This document shows, in pieces, positions 17,032-24,873 of a stretch of DNA of 64,000 nucleotides. The notes under the pieces were generated by a model. It made no database searches and was not told the DNA's origin. It saw only the letters and a program-made list of their open reading frames with translations. The position numbers were made by a program, and so were the translations under genes. Numbering within the stretch: position 1 is the first letter of the stretch; each line of letters opens with the position of its first letter. The stretch lies in NCBI GenBank assembly GCA_036005845.1, contig DASYQD010000117.1, positions 1-64,000 of the forward strand. The letters are read 5' to 3'. The stretch comes from DASYQD01 sp036005845 (GTDB lineage Bacteria > Acidobacteriota > Thermoanaerobaculia > Multivoradales > JAIOJS01).

Positions 17032-17641
17032 GCGGCCGCGTCGCCGGCGCGCTGAGCCTCGAGAAGACGCCCAGGCGGCGGCGCCGATCGAGCGGGTCGC
17101 GGTTGGCCGCGTGACGAACGCGCACGGGTTGCGCGGCGAGGTGGCGGTCGACGCTTTTTCCGACGTCGCCGGCCGCTTCGCATCCGGCTCCTCGCTCTGG
17201 TTGACCGCGCGCAGCGAGGCGCCACGCAAGGTCGTCGTCGAATCCAGCCGTCCTCTCACCTCGCGCCACAAGGACCGCCTGCTGTTGAGCCTGCAAGGGA
17301 TCGCCGACCGCACCGCCGCCGAGGCGCTGCGCGGCGCGCTGCTCGAGATCGATGCCGCGGCGGTGCCGCCGGCGCCGGAAGGGAGCTATTACCACTACGA
17401 CCTCGTCGGCTGCCGCTGCACCGACCGCCGCGCCGGGGAGCTGGGCGAGGTGGTGGAGGTGGTCGAAGGCGGCGGCGGCGACCTGCTGCGCGTCGTCGTG
17501 CCGGCGCACGGCGACGAGCCCGGGCGCGAGCTGCTGCTGCCGTTCGTCGACGCTTACCTGGCGGAGGTGGACGTCGCCGGCCGCCGCATCCTCTGGGACC
17601 TGCCGGAAGGGTTGATCGAGGCATGTGGATCGGCGTCGTGA
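16976..17641 (+). CDS. rimM: ribosome maturation factor RimM
   Basis: RimM binds the 30S head through uS19 and assists late assembly. The core begins at RVAVGRVTNAHGLRGEVAV, followed by the beta-barrel RimM domain and a PRC-barrel domain (YYHYDLVGCRCTDRRAGELGEV, then PGRELLLPFVDAYLAEVD). The only in-frame start before the core is the ATG at 16976, which overlaps khpA by 56 bp and adds a basic 28-residue extension. A later non-standard start cannot be excluded. The 3' end overlaps trmD by 19 bp, indicating translational coupling. Confidence 0.92.
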   Translation: MSSRSASRGKARTGTTATERPRRRRAEPREDAQAAAPIERVAVGRVTNAHGLRGEVAVDAFSDVAGRFASGSSLWLTARSEAPRKVVVESSRPLTSRHKDRLLLSLQGIADRTAAEALRGALLEIDAAAVPPAPEGSYYHYDLVGCRCTDRRAGELGEVVEVVEGGGGDLLRVVVPAHGDEPGRELLLPFVDAYLAEVDVAGRRILWDLPEGLIEACGSAS

Positions 17642-18327
17642 CCATCTTCCCCGAGCTCTTCGGGGAGTTCCTGCAGACCAGCCTCATCGGCCGTGCGCGG
17701 CAGAGCGGCAAGCTGCAGCTCGAGGTGCGCGACCTGCGCGAGTTCACCGACGACCCGCATCGGGTGGTCGACGACGAGCCCTACGGCGGCGGCGGCGGCA
17801 TGGTGATGACGGCGCCGCCCTGGCTGCGCGCCGTGCGCGAGCTGTCGGCGGGCCGCTCGCCGCGTCGCGTGCTGCTCTCGCCGCAGGGCCGCCGCCTCGA
17901 CGACGCCAAGGTGCAAGAGCTTGCCGCGTGCCCCGAGCTGCTCCTCCTCTGCGGCCGCTACGAAGGAATCGACGAGCGGGTGCGCCAGCTCGTCGTCGAC
18001 GAGGAGGTCTCGATCGGCGACTACGTGCTGTCGGGCGGCGAGCTGCCCGCGATGGTGCTGATCGAGGCGGTGTCGCGCTGCGTTCCCGGCGTCGTCCAGC
18101 AGCAGAGCTCGGTCGAGCGCGACAGCTTCCGCACCGGCCTGCTCGACCACCCGCACTACACGCGGCCGGCGGTGGTGGAAGGCCTGGCAGTGCCGCCGGT
18201 GCTGCTCTCCGGCGACCACGCGGCCATCGAGCGCTGGCGGCAGCAGGAGGCCTTGCGCGCTACCGCCGAGAAGCGGCCGGACCTGCTGCAGGCCCAAACT
18301 TGCAAGTCGCCGGACGGGACCGGATAA
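17623..18327 (+). CDS. trmD: tRNA (guanine-N1-)-methyltransferase TrmD
   Basis: TrmD methylates G37 of tRNAs to prevent frameshifting, using S-adenosylmethionine bound in a trefoil knot. The 234-aa protein starts MWIGVVTIFPELF and shows the conserved YGGGGGMVM loop, LLCGRYEGIDERV and the knot motif SIGDYVLSGGELPAMVLI, with the catalytic-site DHPHYTRP. Length is in the normal range (about 230-250). A promoter for rplS lies inside its 3' end. Confidence 0.96.
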   Translation: MWIGVVTIFPELFGEFLQTSLIGRARQSGKLQLEVRDLREFTDDPHRVVDDEPYGGGGGMVMTAPPWLRAVRELSAGRSPRRVLLSPQGRRLDDAKVQELAACPELLLLCGRYEGIDERVRQLVVDEEVSIGDYVLSGGELPAMVLIEAVSRCVPGVVQQQSSVERDSFRTGLLDHPHYTRPAVVEGLAVPPVLLSGDHAAIERWRQQEALRATAEKRPDLLQAQTCKSPDGTG

Positions 18328-18328
18328 T
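18300..18328 (+). promoter_or_regulatory. sigma-70-type promoter of rplS inside the trmD 3' end
   Basis: TTGCAA (18300-18305) and GATAAT (18323-18328) are separated by exactly 17 bases. This is one of the two best two-element promoter matches in the window. It would give rplS a leader of about 97 bases, long enough for autogenous control. Confidence 0.65.
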
Positions 18329-18431
18329 ATGCAGTCCTCGACCACCCCGGTGAGCAGCCCGGCGGGCGGCATGGCGACCGCCGGAGGGCAGCGGCGTCGA
18401 GGCCAGCAGAAGACGTGAAGGAGCGATCGTC

Positions 18432-18800
18432 ATGGAAGCGTTGAGAGTCATCGAAGCCCCGTTCCTGAAGGACGGGCTGCCGGATTTCCGCGCCGGGGAC
18501 ACCGTGCGCGTGCACGTCAAGGTGGTGGAAGGCAACAAGGAGCGCATCCAGGTCTTCCAGGGCGTCGTCATCGGCCGCAAGGGCGGCGGCATCCGCGAGA
18601 CCTTCACCGCGCGCAAGGTGTCGGGCGGCGTCGGCGTCGAGCGGATTTTCCCGCTCCACTCGCCGTCCATCGACCGCATCGAGGTAGTGCGCCGCGGCCG
18701 CGTGCGCCGCGCCAAGCTCTACTACCTCCGCGACCTGCAGGGCAAGGCGGCCCGCATCCGCGAGCGGCGCGATGAGATCGCCGCGGAGCCCGAGGCATAG
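18432..18800 (+). CDS. rplS: 50S ribosomal protein bL19
   Basis: bL19 sits at the 30S-50S interface. The 122-aa protein contains PDFRAGDTVRVHVKVVEGNKERIQ, FQGVVIGRKGGGIRETFTARK, GVGVERIFPLHSP and the C-terminal RRGRVRRAKLYYLRDL, all family hallmarks. The ATG has an AAGGAG ribosome binding site. It is separated from trmD by 104 bp and has its own promoter, so its level can be set independently of the methyltransferase. Confidence 0.97.
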   Translation: MEALRVIEAPFLKDGLPDFRAGDTVRVHVKVVEGNKERIQVFQGVVIGRKGGGIRETFTARKVSGGVGVERIFPLHSPSIDRIEVVRRGRVRRAKLYYLRDLQGKAARIRERRDEIAAEPEA

Positions 18801-18850
18801 GCGGACATCCCGCTGCCGGTGGAAGCCCGGCCCGCGGGTGAGGTGACGCG

Positions 18851-21800
18851 GTGACCAAGCGCGAGCAAGTCGTCAAGGTCGCCGAGAAGTACGTCGCCAA
18901 GGGGCGGATCGACTCCGCCATCAAGGAGTACCTGAAGGTACTCAAGGAGAACCCCAACGACGTTTCGACGCTGAACCGTCTGGGGGATCTCTACGCCCGC
19001 ATCTCGCGCATCGACGAGGCGGTGCGGCTCTTTGCGCAGATCGCCGGCCAGTACACGGAAGACGGCTTCCTGGTCAAGGCGATCGCGATCTACAAGAAGA
19101 TCATCAAGCTCGACCCGACGCGGCTGCAGGTCTACGAGAGCCTCGCCGCGCTCTACCACAAGCAGGGGCTGGTCAACGAGGCGCGCACTCAGTACCAGGT
19201 GCTGGGCGACTACTACCTCAAGCACCACGACAACGCGGCGGCCATCAACATCTTCGTCAAGATGGTCGAGCTCGAGCCCGACAACCCGTCGCACCACCTC
19301 AAGCTCGCCGAGCTCTACCAGCAGGGGCAGCTGTGGGACAAGGCGCTCAAGTCCTACCGCACGATCGCCGAGCTGATGCTGCACCACGGCCGCGTGGAAG
19401 AAGCGGTGCGCGTCTACCAGCGCGCGATCGAGGTCTACCCCGAGGACCTCGGCTTCATCACCGACGCGGTGTTGGGCATCAAGGACGCCGGACACACCGG
19501 CCCGGCGGCGAAGCTGCTCGCCTCGGCGGTGGCGGCCAATCCGCAGGCGGAGAAGGTGGCGCGGCTCGCGGGGCTGCGCACCGGCGACGCCACGGAGCAG
19601 ATGCCCGCCGCGACGCGGCCGCGGCCGCGGCCGAGCGCCGACGGCCGCGAGACGTTGCCGCCGCCGTTCGCGCCGCCACGCGCCGCCGCCGCGCCATCGC
19701 CGCCTGCCGCGCCGGCGCGTCCGTTCGAGCAGCAGCGGCCCGCGCCGCCGCCGCGCGCGTTCGAGCCCCAGGAGTCCGAAGAGGACTTCTTCGTGCTCGA
19801 CATCGACGAGCCGTCCGGCAGCCTGGTCGCGCCGCCAGCCGATATGGACGCGCCGGGCACCGCCTTCCAGCGGCCGCTCGAGCGGAGGCCGCCGCCGGCC
19901 GAGTCGCCGCCGCGGACGGAGGAGCCGTGGGCCGCGGGGCCGGCCGCCGAGGAGCCCGCGGTCGCGGACTGGCGCAGCGAGCGCGCTGGGTTCCCCGGAG
20001 ATCCCGGATCGGGCTTCAGCTTCGAGATGCCCGATCTCGAGATGCCCGAGGTGGAGCTCGACGAGCTGGGCGCGGCGGAAACGGCGCCCGCGCCGGTCGA
20101 GCCGAAAGCTGAAGAAGAGTCGCTCGAGTTGCCGGAGGAGACGCTACTGCCGTGGGACGAGCCGCTGGCGCCCGCCGCCGGCGCGGAGCGTTTCGCCGAC
20201 AGCGTCGCCGAACGCGTCGAGGAGGAGAGCGTCGAGCTGGAGCTGGACCTGTCGCAGCTCGAGCTCGAGCCCGACGTCGCGGCCACGCTGCCGGAGCTGC
20301 CCGAGCTGCCCGCCGCGGAGCCGGGACTCGCGGAGCTGGACGGCGACGCCGGTTTCGAGCTGGAGCTCGAGGAGCCGGAGACGGGCTGGGCCGAGCCGGC
20401 CGCGCCCACCGCGCCTGCCGCGGCGCCTCCGCCCGCGGCGCCGGCGCCGCGCGCCGCCGCTCCACCGCCTGCGCCGGCAGCGCCGCCGGCGCCCCCGGAA
20501 GAACCGCGCGTCCAAGACCTCCTCGCCGAGGCCGAGGTCTTCGCCAAGTACAACCTCGAGGAGAAGGCGCTCGAGCGGCTCGACCAGGTGCTCGGCCGCG
20601 AGCCCAACAACCTCGACGCGCTGCAGCTCCTCGTCGACCTGCACATCCGCGGCGGCGATCCGGCGCGCGTCGAGTCCGCCGTGCGCCGGCTGCGCCCCGT
20701 CGTCGAAGCGAAGAAGGCGACCGACGTCTGGGACCGCGTGCAAGCGAAGCTGCAGCGCGCCGGCATGACGCTCTCCGGCGAGACGGTGGCGCCGATCCGC
20801 ACCGCGCCCGACCGCGTCTCGCAGCTCATCAAGTCGCTCGAGCAACCGCGGCCCAGCACGGCGGCGCGGCCCGCCGCTGCGTCGAAGGCCGGGGCGCCGA
20901 CGAAGGCAGACAAGAAGAAAGCCGCGGTCGACGCCGCACTGGCCGCCATCGCCTCGGACTTCCAGCGGCCGCCCAAGGCGAAGCCGGCGGCGCCCGCGCC
21001 GCCGCCACCCGCCGCGGCGCGGCCGGCGACGCCACCTGCCGCTGCCGCGCCACCGGCTGCCGCGGCCCCGCCGGCGCCGAGCGCGCCCGTCGTGCCGCTC
21101 ACGCCACCGCCCGCGGCTCCCGCGACTCCGATGAGGCCCGCGGCCGCGGCCGGTCCGGCGCCCGCTCCGCCCGCCGCGGCGCCGCATTCACCGATGGTGC
21201 TGCCGCCGCTCGTGCCGCTGTCAGCCGCGCCTCCTGCCATCTTGCCGCCGCCGCCCACGCGTCCCGCGCCGCCGCCGAGCGGCGTCTACGACGCCGAAGG
21301 CTTCGAGGAGGAGCTGCCGGACATCGTGCTCCCCGAGGAGCGCCATCCCTCGACGGTGCCCGACCTCGACGACACCGGCATGGACTGGCTGCGCGAGGAG
21401 CCGAAGGCGGCGGCCGCGGCGAGCCCCGACAAGCTGTTCGACGACGAGGACGAGTTCTTCGATCTCGCCGCCGAGCTCGAAGAGGAGCTGGGCGTCGAGG
21501 AGGGGAAGATCGGCGGCGAGATCCTGGCGCAGAGCGAGGAGCCGACGCTCGAGGAGATCGTCGAGGGCTTCAAGAAGGGGGTCGCGGAGAACCTCTCGCC
21601 CGAGGACTACGACACCCACTACAACCTCGGCATCGCCTACCGCGAGATGGGTCTCCTCGACGAGGCGATCGGCGAGTTCCAGCTCGCCTCGAAGGACCCC
21701 ATCCACCTCGTCGACTGCTGCGCGATGCTCGGCGTCTCGTTCCTCGAGAAGGGGCTGCCCGAGCTGGCCGTCAAGTGGTACCAGCGCGGCCTGACGGCTC

Positions 21801-21970
21801 CCAACCTGCTCGAAGAGGTGATGCTGTCGCTGCTCTACGACATGGGCAACGTCTACCTGCAGATGGGCGACGAGGCGGCGGCGCGCAAGACCTTCGTCGA
21901 GCTCTACGGCATCAACAGCAACTACCGCGACGTGGTGGCGAAGCTCGCCGAGTTGCGCGCCCTCGACTGA
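18851..21970 (+). CDS. giant TPR protein with Pro/Ala-rich linkers
   Basis: The 1039-aa protein starts at GTG with a GGTGAGG ribosome binding site. Residues 1-215 form five or six tetratricopeptide repeats (EKYVAKGRIDSAIKEYLKVL, DEAVRLFAQIAGQY, NEARTQYQVLGDYYLK, EEAVRVYQRAIEVYP). Residues about 240-540 are disordered Pro/Ala/Glu-rich sequence with acidic patches. A second short TPR region spans about 545-620 (DLLAEAEVFAKYNLEEKALERL). Another Pro/Ala linker leads to the C-terminal TPR block (880-1039: YNLGIAYREMGLLDEAIGEF). It has no signal peptide, so it is a cytoplasmic scaffold. It directly follows rplS and may be cotranscribed. The partners and function are unknown; similar architectures occur near motility and pilus genes in related bacteria. 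Confidence 0.85.
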   Translation: MTKREQVVKVAEKYVAKGRIDSAIKEYLKVLKENPNDVSTLNRLGDLYARISRIDEAVRLFAQIAGQYTEDGFLVKAIAIYKKIIKLDPTRLQVYESLAALYHKQGLVNEARTQYQVLGDYYLKHHDNAAAINIFVKMVELEPDNPSHHLKLAELYQQGQLWDKALKSYRTIAELMLHHGRVEEAVRVYQRAIEVYPEDLGFITDAVLGIKDAGHTGPAAKLLASAVAANPQAEKVARLAGLRTGDATEQMPAATRPRPRPSADGRETLPPPFAPPRAAAAPSPPAAPARPFEQQRPAPPPRAFEPQESEEDFFVLDIDEPSGSLVAPPADMDAPGTAFQRPLERRPPPAESPPRTEEPWAAGPAAEEPAVADWRSERAGFPGDPGSGFSFEMPDLEMPEVELDELGAAETAPAPVEPKAEEESLELPEETLLPWDEPLAPAAGAERFADSVAERVEEESVELELDLSQLELEPDVAATLPELPELPAAEPGLAELDGDAGFELELEEPETGWAEPAAPTAPAAAPPPAAPAPRAAAPPPAPAAPPAPPEEPRVQDLLAEAEVFAKYNLEEKALERLDQVLGREPNNLDALQLLVDLHIRGGDPARVESAVRRLRPVVEAKKATDVWDRVQAKLQRAGMTLSGETVAPIRTAPDRVSQLIKSLEQPRPSTAARPAAASKAGAPTKADKKKAAVDAALAAIASDFQRPPKAKPAAPAPPPPAAARPATPPAAAAPPAAAAPPAPSAPVVPLTPPPAAPATPMRPAAAAGPAPAPPAAAPHSPMVLPPLVPLSAAPPAILPPPPTRPAPPPSGVYDAEGFEEELPDIVLPEERHPSTVPDLDDTGMDWLREEPKAAAAASPDKLFDDEDEFFDLAAELEEELGVEEGKIGGEILAQSEEPTLEEIVEGFKKGVAENLSPEDYDTHYNLGIAYREMGLLDEAIGEFQLASKDPIHLVDCCAMLGVSFLEKGLPELAVKWYQRGLTAPNLLEEVMLSLLYDMGNVYLQMGDEAAARKTFVELYGINSNYRDVVAKLAELRALD

Positions 21971-22009
21971 GCTTCGGCCTCAGCGCCCGCGTGCGATGAT
22001 TCGCGGCTT

Positions 22010-23017
22010 ATGACGCGAACCATCACGCTCATCCCCGGCGACGGCATCGGTCCCGAGGTCACCGCCGCCACCGTGCGCGTGCTCGAGGCGGCCGGCGCGC
22101 AGATCGAGTGGGAGCCGCAGATCGCGGGCACCGAGGCGCTGGCGCGCAAGGGCGACCCGCTGCCGCAGGAGGTGCTCGACTCGATCCTGCGCAACGGCGT
22201 GGCGTTGAAGGGTCCGATCGCGACGCCGGTGGGGAAGGGCTTCCGCTCGGTGAACGTGGCGTTGCGCAAGGCGCTCGTGCTCTACGCCAACCTGCGGCCG
22301 GTGCGCTCGCTCGCCGGCGTGCCGGCGCGGTTCGCGGACGTCGACCTGATCGTGGTGCGCGAGAACACCGAGGGGCTCTACAGCGGCATCGAGCACGAGG
22401 TGGTGCCGGGCGTCATGGAGAGCCTGAAGATCATCAGCGCCACGGCGTCGACGCGCATCGCGCGGTTCGCCTACGAGCATGCGCGCAAGCAGGGGCGCAA
22501 GCGGGTGACGACGGTGCACAAGGCGAACATCATGAAGCTCTCGGACGGGCTGTTTCTCGATTGCTGCAGGAAGGTGGGCGCCGAGTACTCGGACCTGGTG
22601 TCGGACGATCGCATCGTCGACAACATGTGCATGCAGCTCGTCGTCAATCCGCATCAGTACGACGTGTTGTTGTGCGAGAACTTGTACGGCGACATCGTTT
22701 CGGACTTGGTCGCTGGGCTGGTGGGCGGGTTGGGAGTGGTGCCGGGGGCGAACATCGGCGAGAAGGCTGCGGTGTTCGAGGCGGTGCATGGGAGCGCGCC
22801 GGACATTGCGGGGCGAAATCTTGCGAATCCGTTGGCGTTGATTCGGAGTGCGGTGTTGATGATGCAGTACCTCGGCGAAGACGCCGTGGCGGCGCGCATC
22901 GAAGGGGCGATCACGCGCGTTGTGTCCGAGAAGGGGCTGCTCACGCGGGATCTCGGTGGCAACAGCACGACGGCCGAGTTCACCGAAGCGTTGGTGGCTG
23001 AGATCGCAGTGGCTTGA
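22010..23017 (+). CDS. NAD-dependent isocitrate dehydrogenase
   Basis: The 335-aa enzyme belongs to the isocitrate/isopropylmalate dehydrogenase family and oxidatively decarboxylates isocitrate in the TCA cycle. It opens TRTITLIPGDGIGPEV. The substrate-binding segment reads FRSVNVALRKALVLYANLRPV (Ser/Asn in RSxN and the Arg triad typical of isocitrate dehydrogenases), followed by VRENTEGLYSGIEHEV. Lys and Asp residues in VHKANIMK and ENLYGDIVSDL complete the active site. The dinucleotide loop VHGSAPDIAGRNLANP fits NAD rather than NADP specificity. Isopropylmalate or homoisocitrate dehydrogenase is a less likely alternative. Codon use shifts toward TTG/GGG in its last third. Confidence 0.88.
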   Translation: MTRTITLIPGDGIGPEVTAATVRVLEAAGAQIEWEPQIAGTEALARKGDPLPQEVLDSILRNGVALKGPIATPVGKGFRSVNVALRKALVLYANLRPVRSLAGVPARFADVDLIVVRENTEGLYSGIEHEVVPGVMESLKIISATASTRIARFAYEHARKQGRKRVTTVHKANIMKLSDGLFLDCCRKVGAEYSDLVSDDRIVDNMCMQLVVNPHQYDVLLCENLYGDIVSDLVAGLVGGLGVVPGANIGEKAAVFEAVHGSAPDIAGRNLANPLALIRSAVLMMQYLGEDAVAARIEGAITRVVSEKGLLTRDLGGNSTTAEFTEALVAEIAVA

Positions 23018-23252
23018 ACGAGTCGCGGGCGAGCGTCACCGCGAGAGAGGGCGGTTGCGCATCTCGGCGGCGCCGCGCTGTGGGTCCCCGCCTGCCGGTC
23101 GGTATCCCACCGTGCTCGCTTTGCTGCGCGCGGTGGGAGCCCTCCGCCCGGCGCGCCCTCTCGCGCGGCGCCGCCGAGCGCAACCGCCGAACCGCGAACC
23201 ACTGACGCTTGCTGCGAGTGCAATCGCGAGCGTCGTGCGTGCCGACGGCGCG

Positions 23253-24656
23253 TCAGTCATCGCGTTTGTGGCGCTTCGCGGCTCGGCGGCGTAGCTCTTC
23301 GAACTTGGCCAGCCGTTGGGTGAGCTCGGCTTCGAAGCCGTTTTCGGTGGGGTGGTAGAAGGTGGTACCGGCTAGGGTCTCGGGGAGGCAGTCCAGGCCG
23401 CTGACGCCTTCTTCGGTGTCGGGGGCGTAGACGTAGCCTTCGCCGTAGCCGAGGCGGTCCATCAGTTTCGTCGGGGCGTTGCGGATGGCTTTGGGGACGG
23501 GATCGGCGGGGCGTTCTTCGACGGTGCGGCGGGCGTCGCCGTAGGCGCGGTAGATCGCGTTGCTCTTTGGGGCGAGGGCGAGGTAGATGGTCGCCTGGGC
23601 GAGGGCGAGCTCGCCTTCGGGGGAGCCGAGGCGCTGGTAGGAGTCCCAGGCGGCGAGGGTCTGCGGCAGCGCTTGCGGGTCGGCGAGACCGACGTCTTCG
23701 CTGGCGAAACGGGTCAGGCGGCGGGCGATGTAGCGCGGGTCTTCGCCCGCGGCGAGCATGCGGGCGAGCCAGTAGAGGGAGGCGTCGGCGTCGCTCTCGC
23801 GCAGGGACTTGTGCAAGGCCGAGATGAGGTTGAAGTGCTCCTCGCCGGCTTTGTCGTAGAGCAGGACCTTGCGCTGTGCGATGCGGGTGACGTCGGCGGC
23901 GCTGATCGGTCGCGGCGTGCCGTCGCCCGCGCCGGTCGCTTCCGCCGCCGCCATCTCGAGCAGGTTGAGCGCGCGCCGCGCGTCGCCGGAAGCGAGCTGT
24001 GCGATGGAGGCCAGCGCTTCGGGCTCGGCTGCGAGACCGCGGCCGCCGAGGCCGCGCTCGGCGTCGGCGAGCGCGCGCTCGAGGAGCTGCACGAGGTCGG
24101 CGGGCGCCAGCGGCTCGAGCACGACGACGCGGCAGCGCGAAAGCAGCGCGCCGTTGAGCTCGAACGAGGGGTTCTCGGTGGTGGCGCCGACGAGGACGAT
24201 CTCGCCCGACTCGACGTAGGGCAGGAAGGCGTCCTGCTGCGCGCGGTTGAAGCGGTGGATCTCGTCGACGAAGAGCAGCGTGCGGCGGCCAGTACCCTTG
24301 ACACCGGTGCCGCGGTGGAGGCGCGCGGCCTCCGCCATCACTTCCTTGACTTCCTTGATGCCGGAGGTCACGGCCGAGAACGGCACGAAGCGGCTGGAGG
24401 TGACGGTGGCGATGATGCGCGCCAGCGTCGTCTTGCCGCTGCCCGGCGGACCCCAGAGGATGAGCGACGGGACGCGGTCCTGCGAGATGGCGCGGCGCAG
24501 CGAACCGGTGGGGCCGACGAGCGCCGACTGGCCGACCACCTCGTCGAGCGTGCGCGGCCGCATGCGCTCGGCGAGCGGCGCGCCGGCCTTCGCTGCGCCG
24601 TCGCCGCGCGGCGTCGCTGCGGGATCGGGCAGCTCGTCGAAGAGGGACGGCGCCAT
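23253..24656 (-). CDS. rarA: replication-associated recombination protein RarA (MgsA)
   Basis: RarA is an AAA+ ATPase acting at stalled replication forks, related to clamp-loader subunits and eukaryotic WRNIP1. The 467-aa protein starts MAPSLFDELPD and shows RMRPRTLDEVVGQ, Walker A GPPGSGKTT, Walker B LLFVDEIHRFN, sensor 1 GATTENPSF and the arginine-finger region LLSRC. The family-specific C-terminal domain follows (HFNLISALHKSLRESD, ALYWLARML-type sequence, LAPKSNAIYRA, GFEAELTQRLAKFEELRRR). The length matches the usual 430-450 aa plus a short extension. It is convergent with isocitrate dehydrogenase. Confidence 0.94.
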   Translation of the reverse strand: MAPSLFDELPDPAATPRGDGAAKAGAPLAERMRPRTLDEVVGQSALVGPTGSLRRAISQDRVPSLILWGPPGSGKTTLARIIATVTSSRFVPFSAVTSGIKEVKEVMAEAARLHRGTGVKGTGRRTLLFVDEIHRFNRAQQDAFLPYVESGEIVLVGATTENPSFELNGALLSRCRVVVLEPLAPADLVQLLERALADAERGLGGRGLAAEPEALASIAQLASGDARRALNLLEMAAAEATGAGDGTPRPISAADVTRIAQRKVLLYDKAGEEHFNLISALHKSLRESDADASLYWLARMLAAGEDPRYIARRLTRFASEDVGLADPQALPQTLAAWDSYQRLGSPEGELALAQATIYLALAPKSNAIYRAYGDARRTVEERPADPVPKAIRNAPTKLMDRLGYGEGYVYAPDTEEGVSGLDCLPETLAGTTFYHPTENGFEAELTQRLAKFEELRRRAAKRHKRDD

Positions 24657-24679
24657 CCTGATGTCCCGAGCGCCGGATC

Positions 24680-24847
24680 TCAGACGATGACGGCGAGCCG
24701 GCTGGGGCCGAGCAGCCGCCGCGCTTCGTGCGCCGACAGCACCCGCTCCAGCCGCGGCGACTCGGGCGCCGGGATCACCTGCTGCGGTCCGCGCTCGAGC
24801 AGCGCGGCGAGCAACCAGCGGCAGACCGTGCGGCGGGCCTCGGCCAC
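24680..24847 (-). CDS. possible 55-aa protein between rarA and the DsbD-like gene
   Basis: Starting at a GTG, the frame reads VAEARRTVCRWLLAALLERG then QQVIPAPESPRLERVLSAHEARRLLGPSRLAVIV. It looks more protein-like than the shadow frames: an amphipathic helix followed by a Pro turn and a second helix. TACAATCC lies six bases upstream inside a CGCGGGG/CCCCGCG inverted repeat, matching the leaderless promoter pattern of this genome. There is no homologue I recognise. It may simply be the tail of a chance ORF. Confidence 0.35.
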   Translation of the reverse strand: MAEARRTVCRWLLAALLERGPQQVIPAPESPRLERVLSAHEARRLLGPSRLAVIV

Positions 24848-24873
24848 GCGGGGATTGTAGCCCCGCGCCGTCC

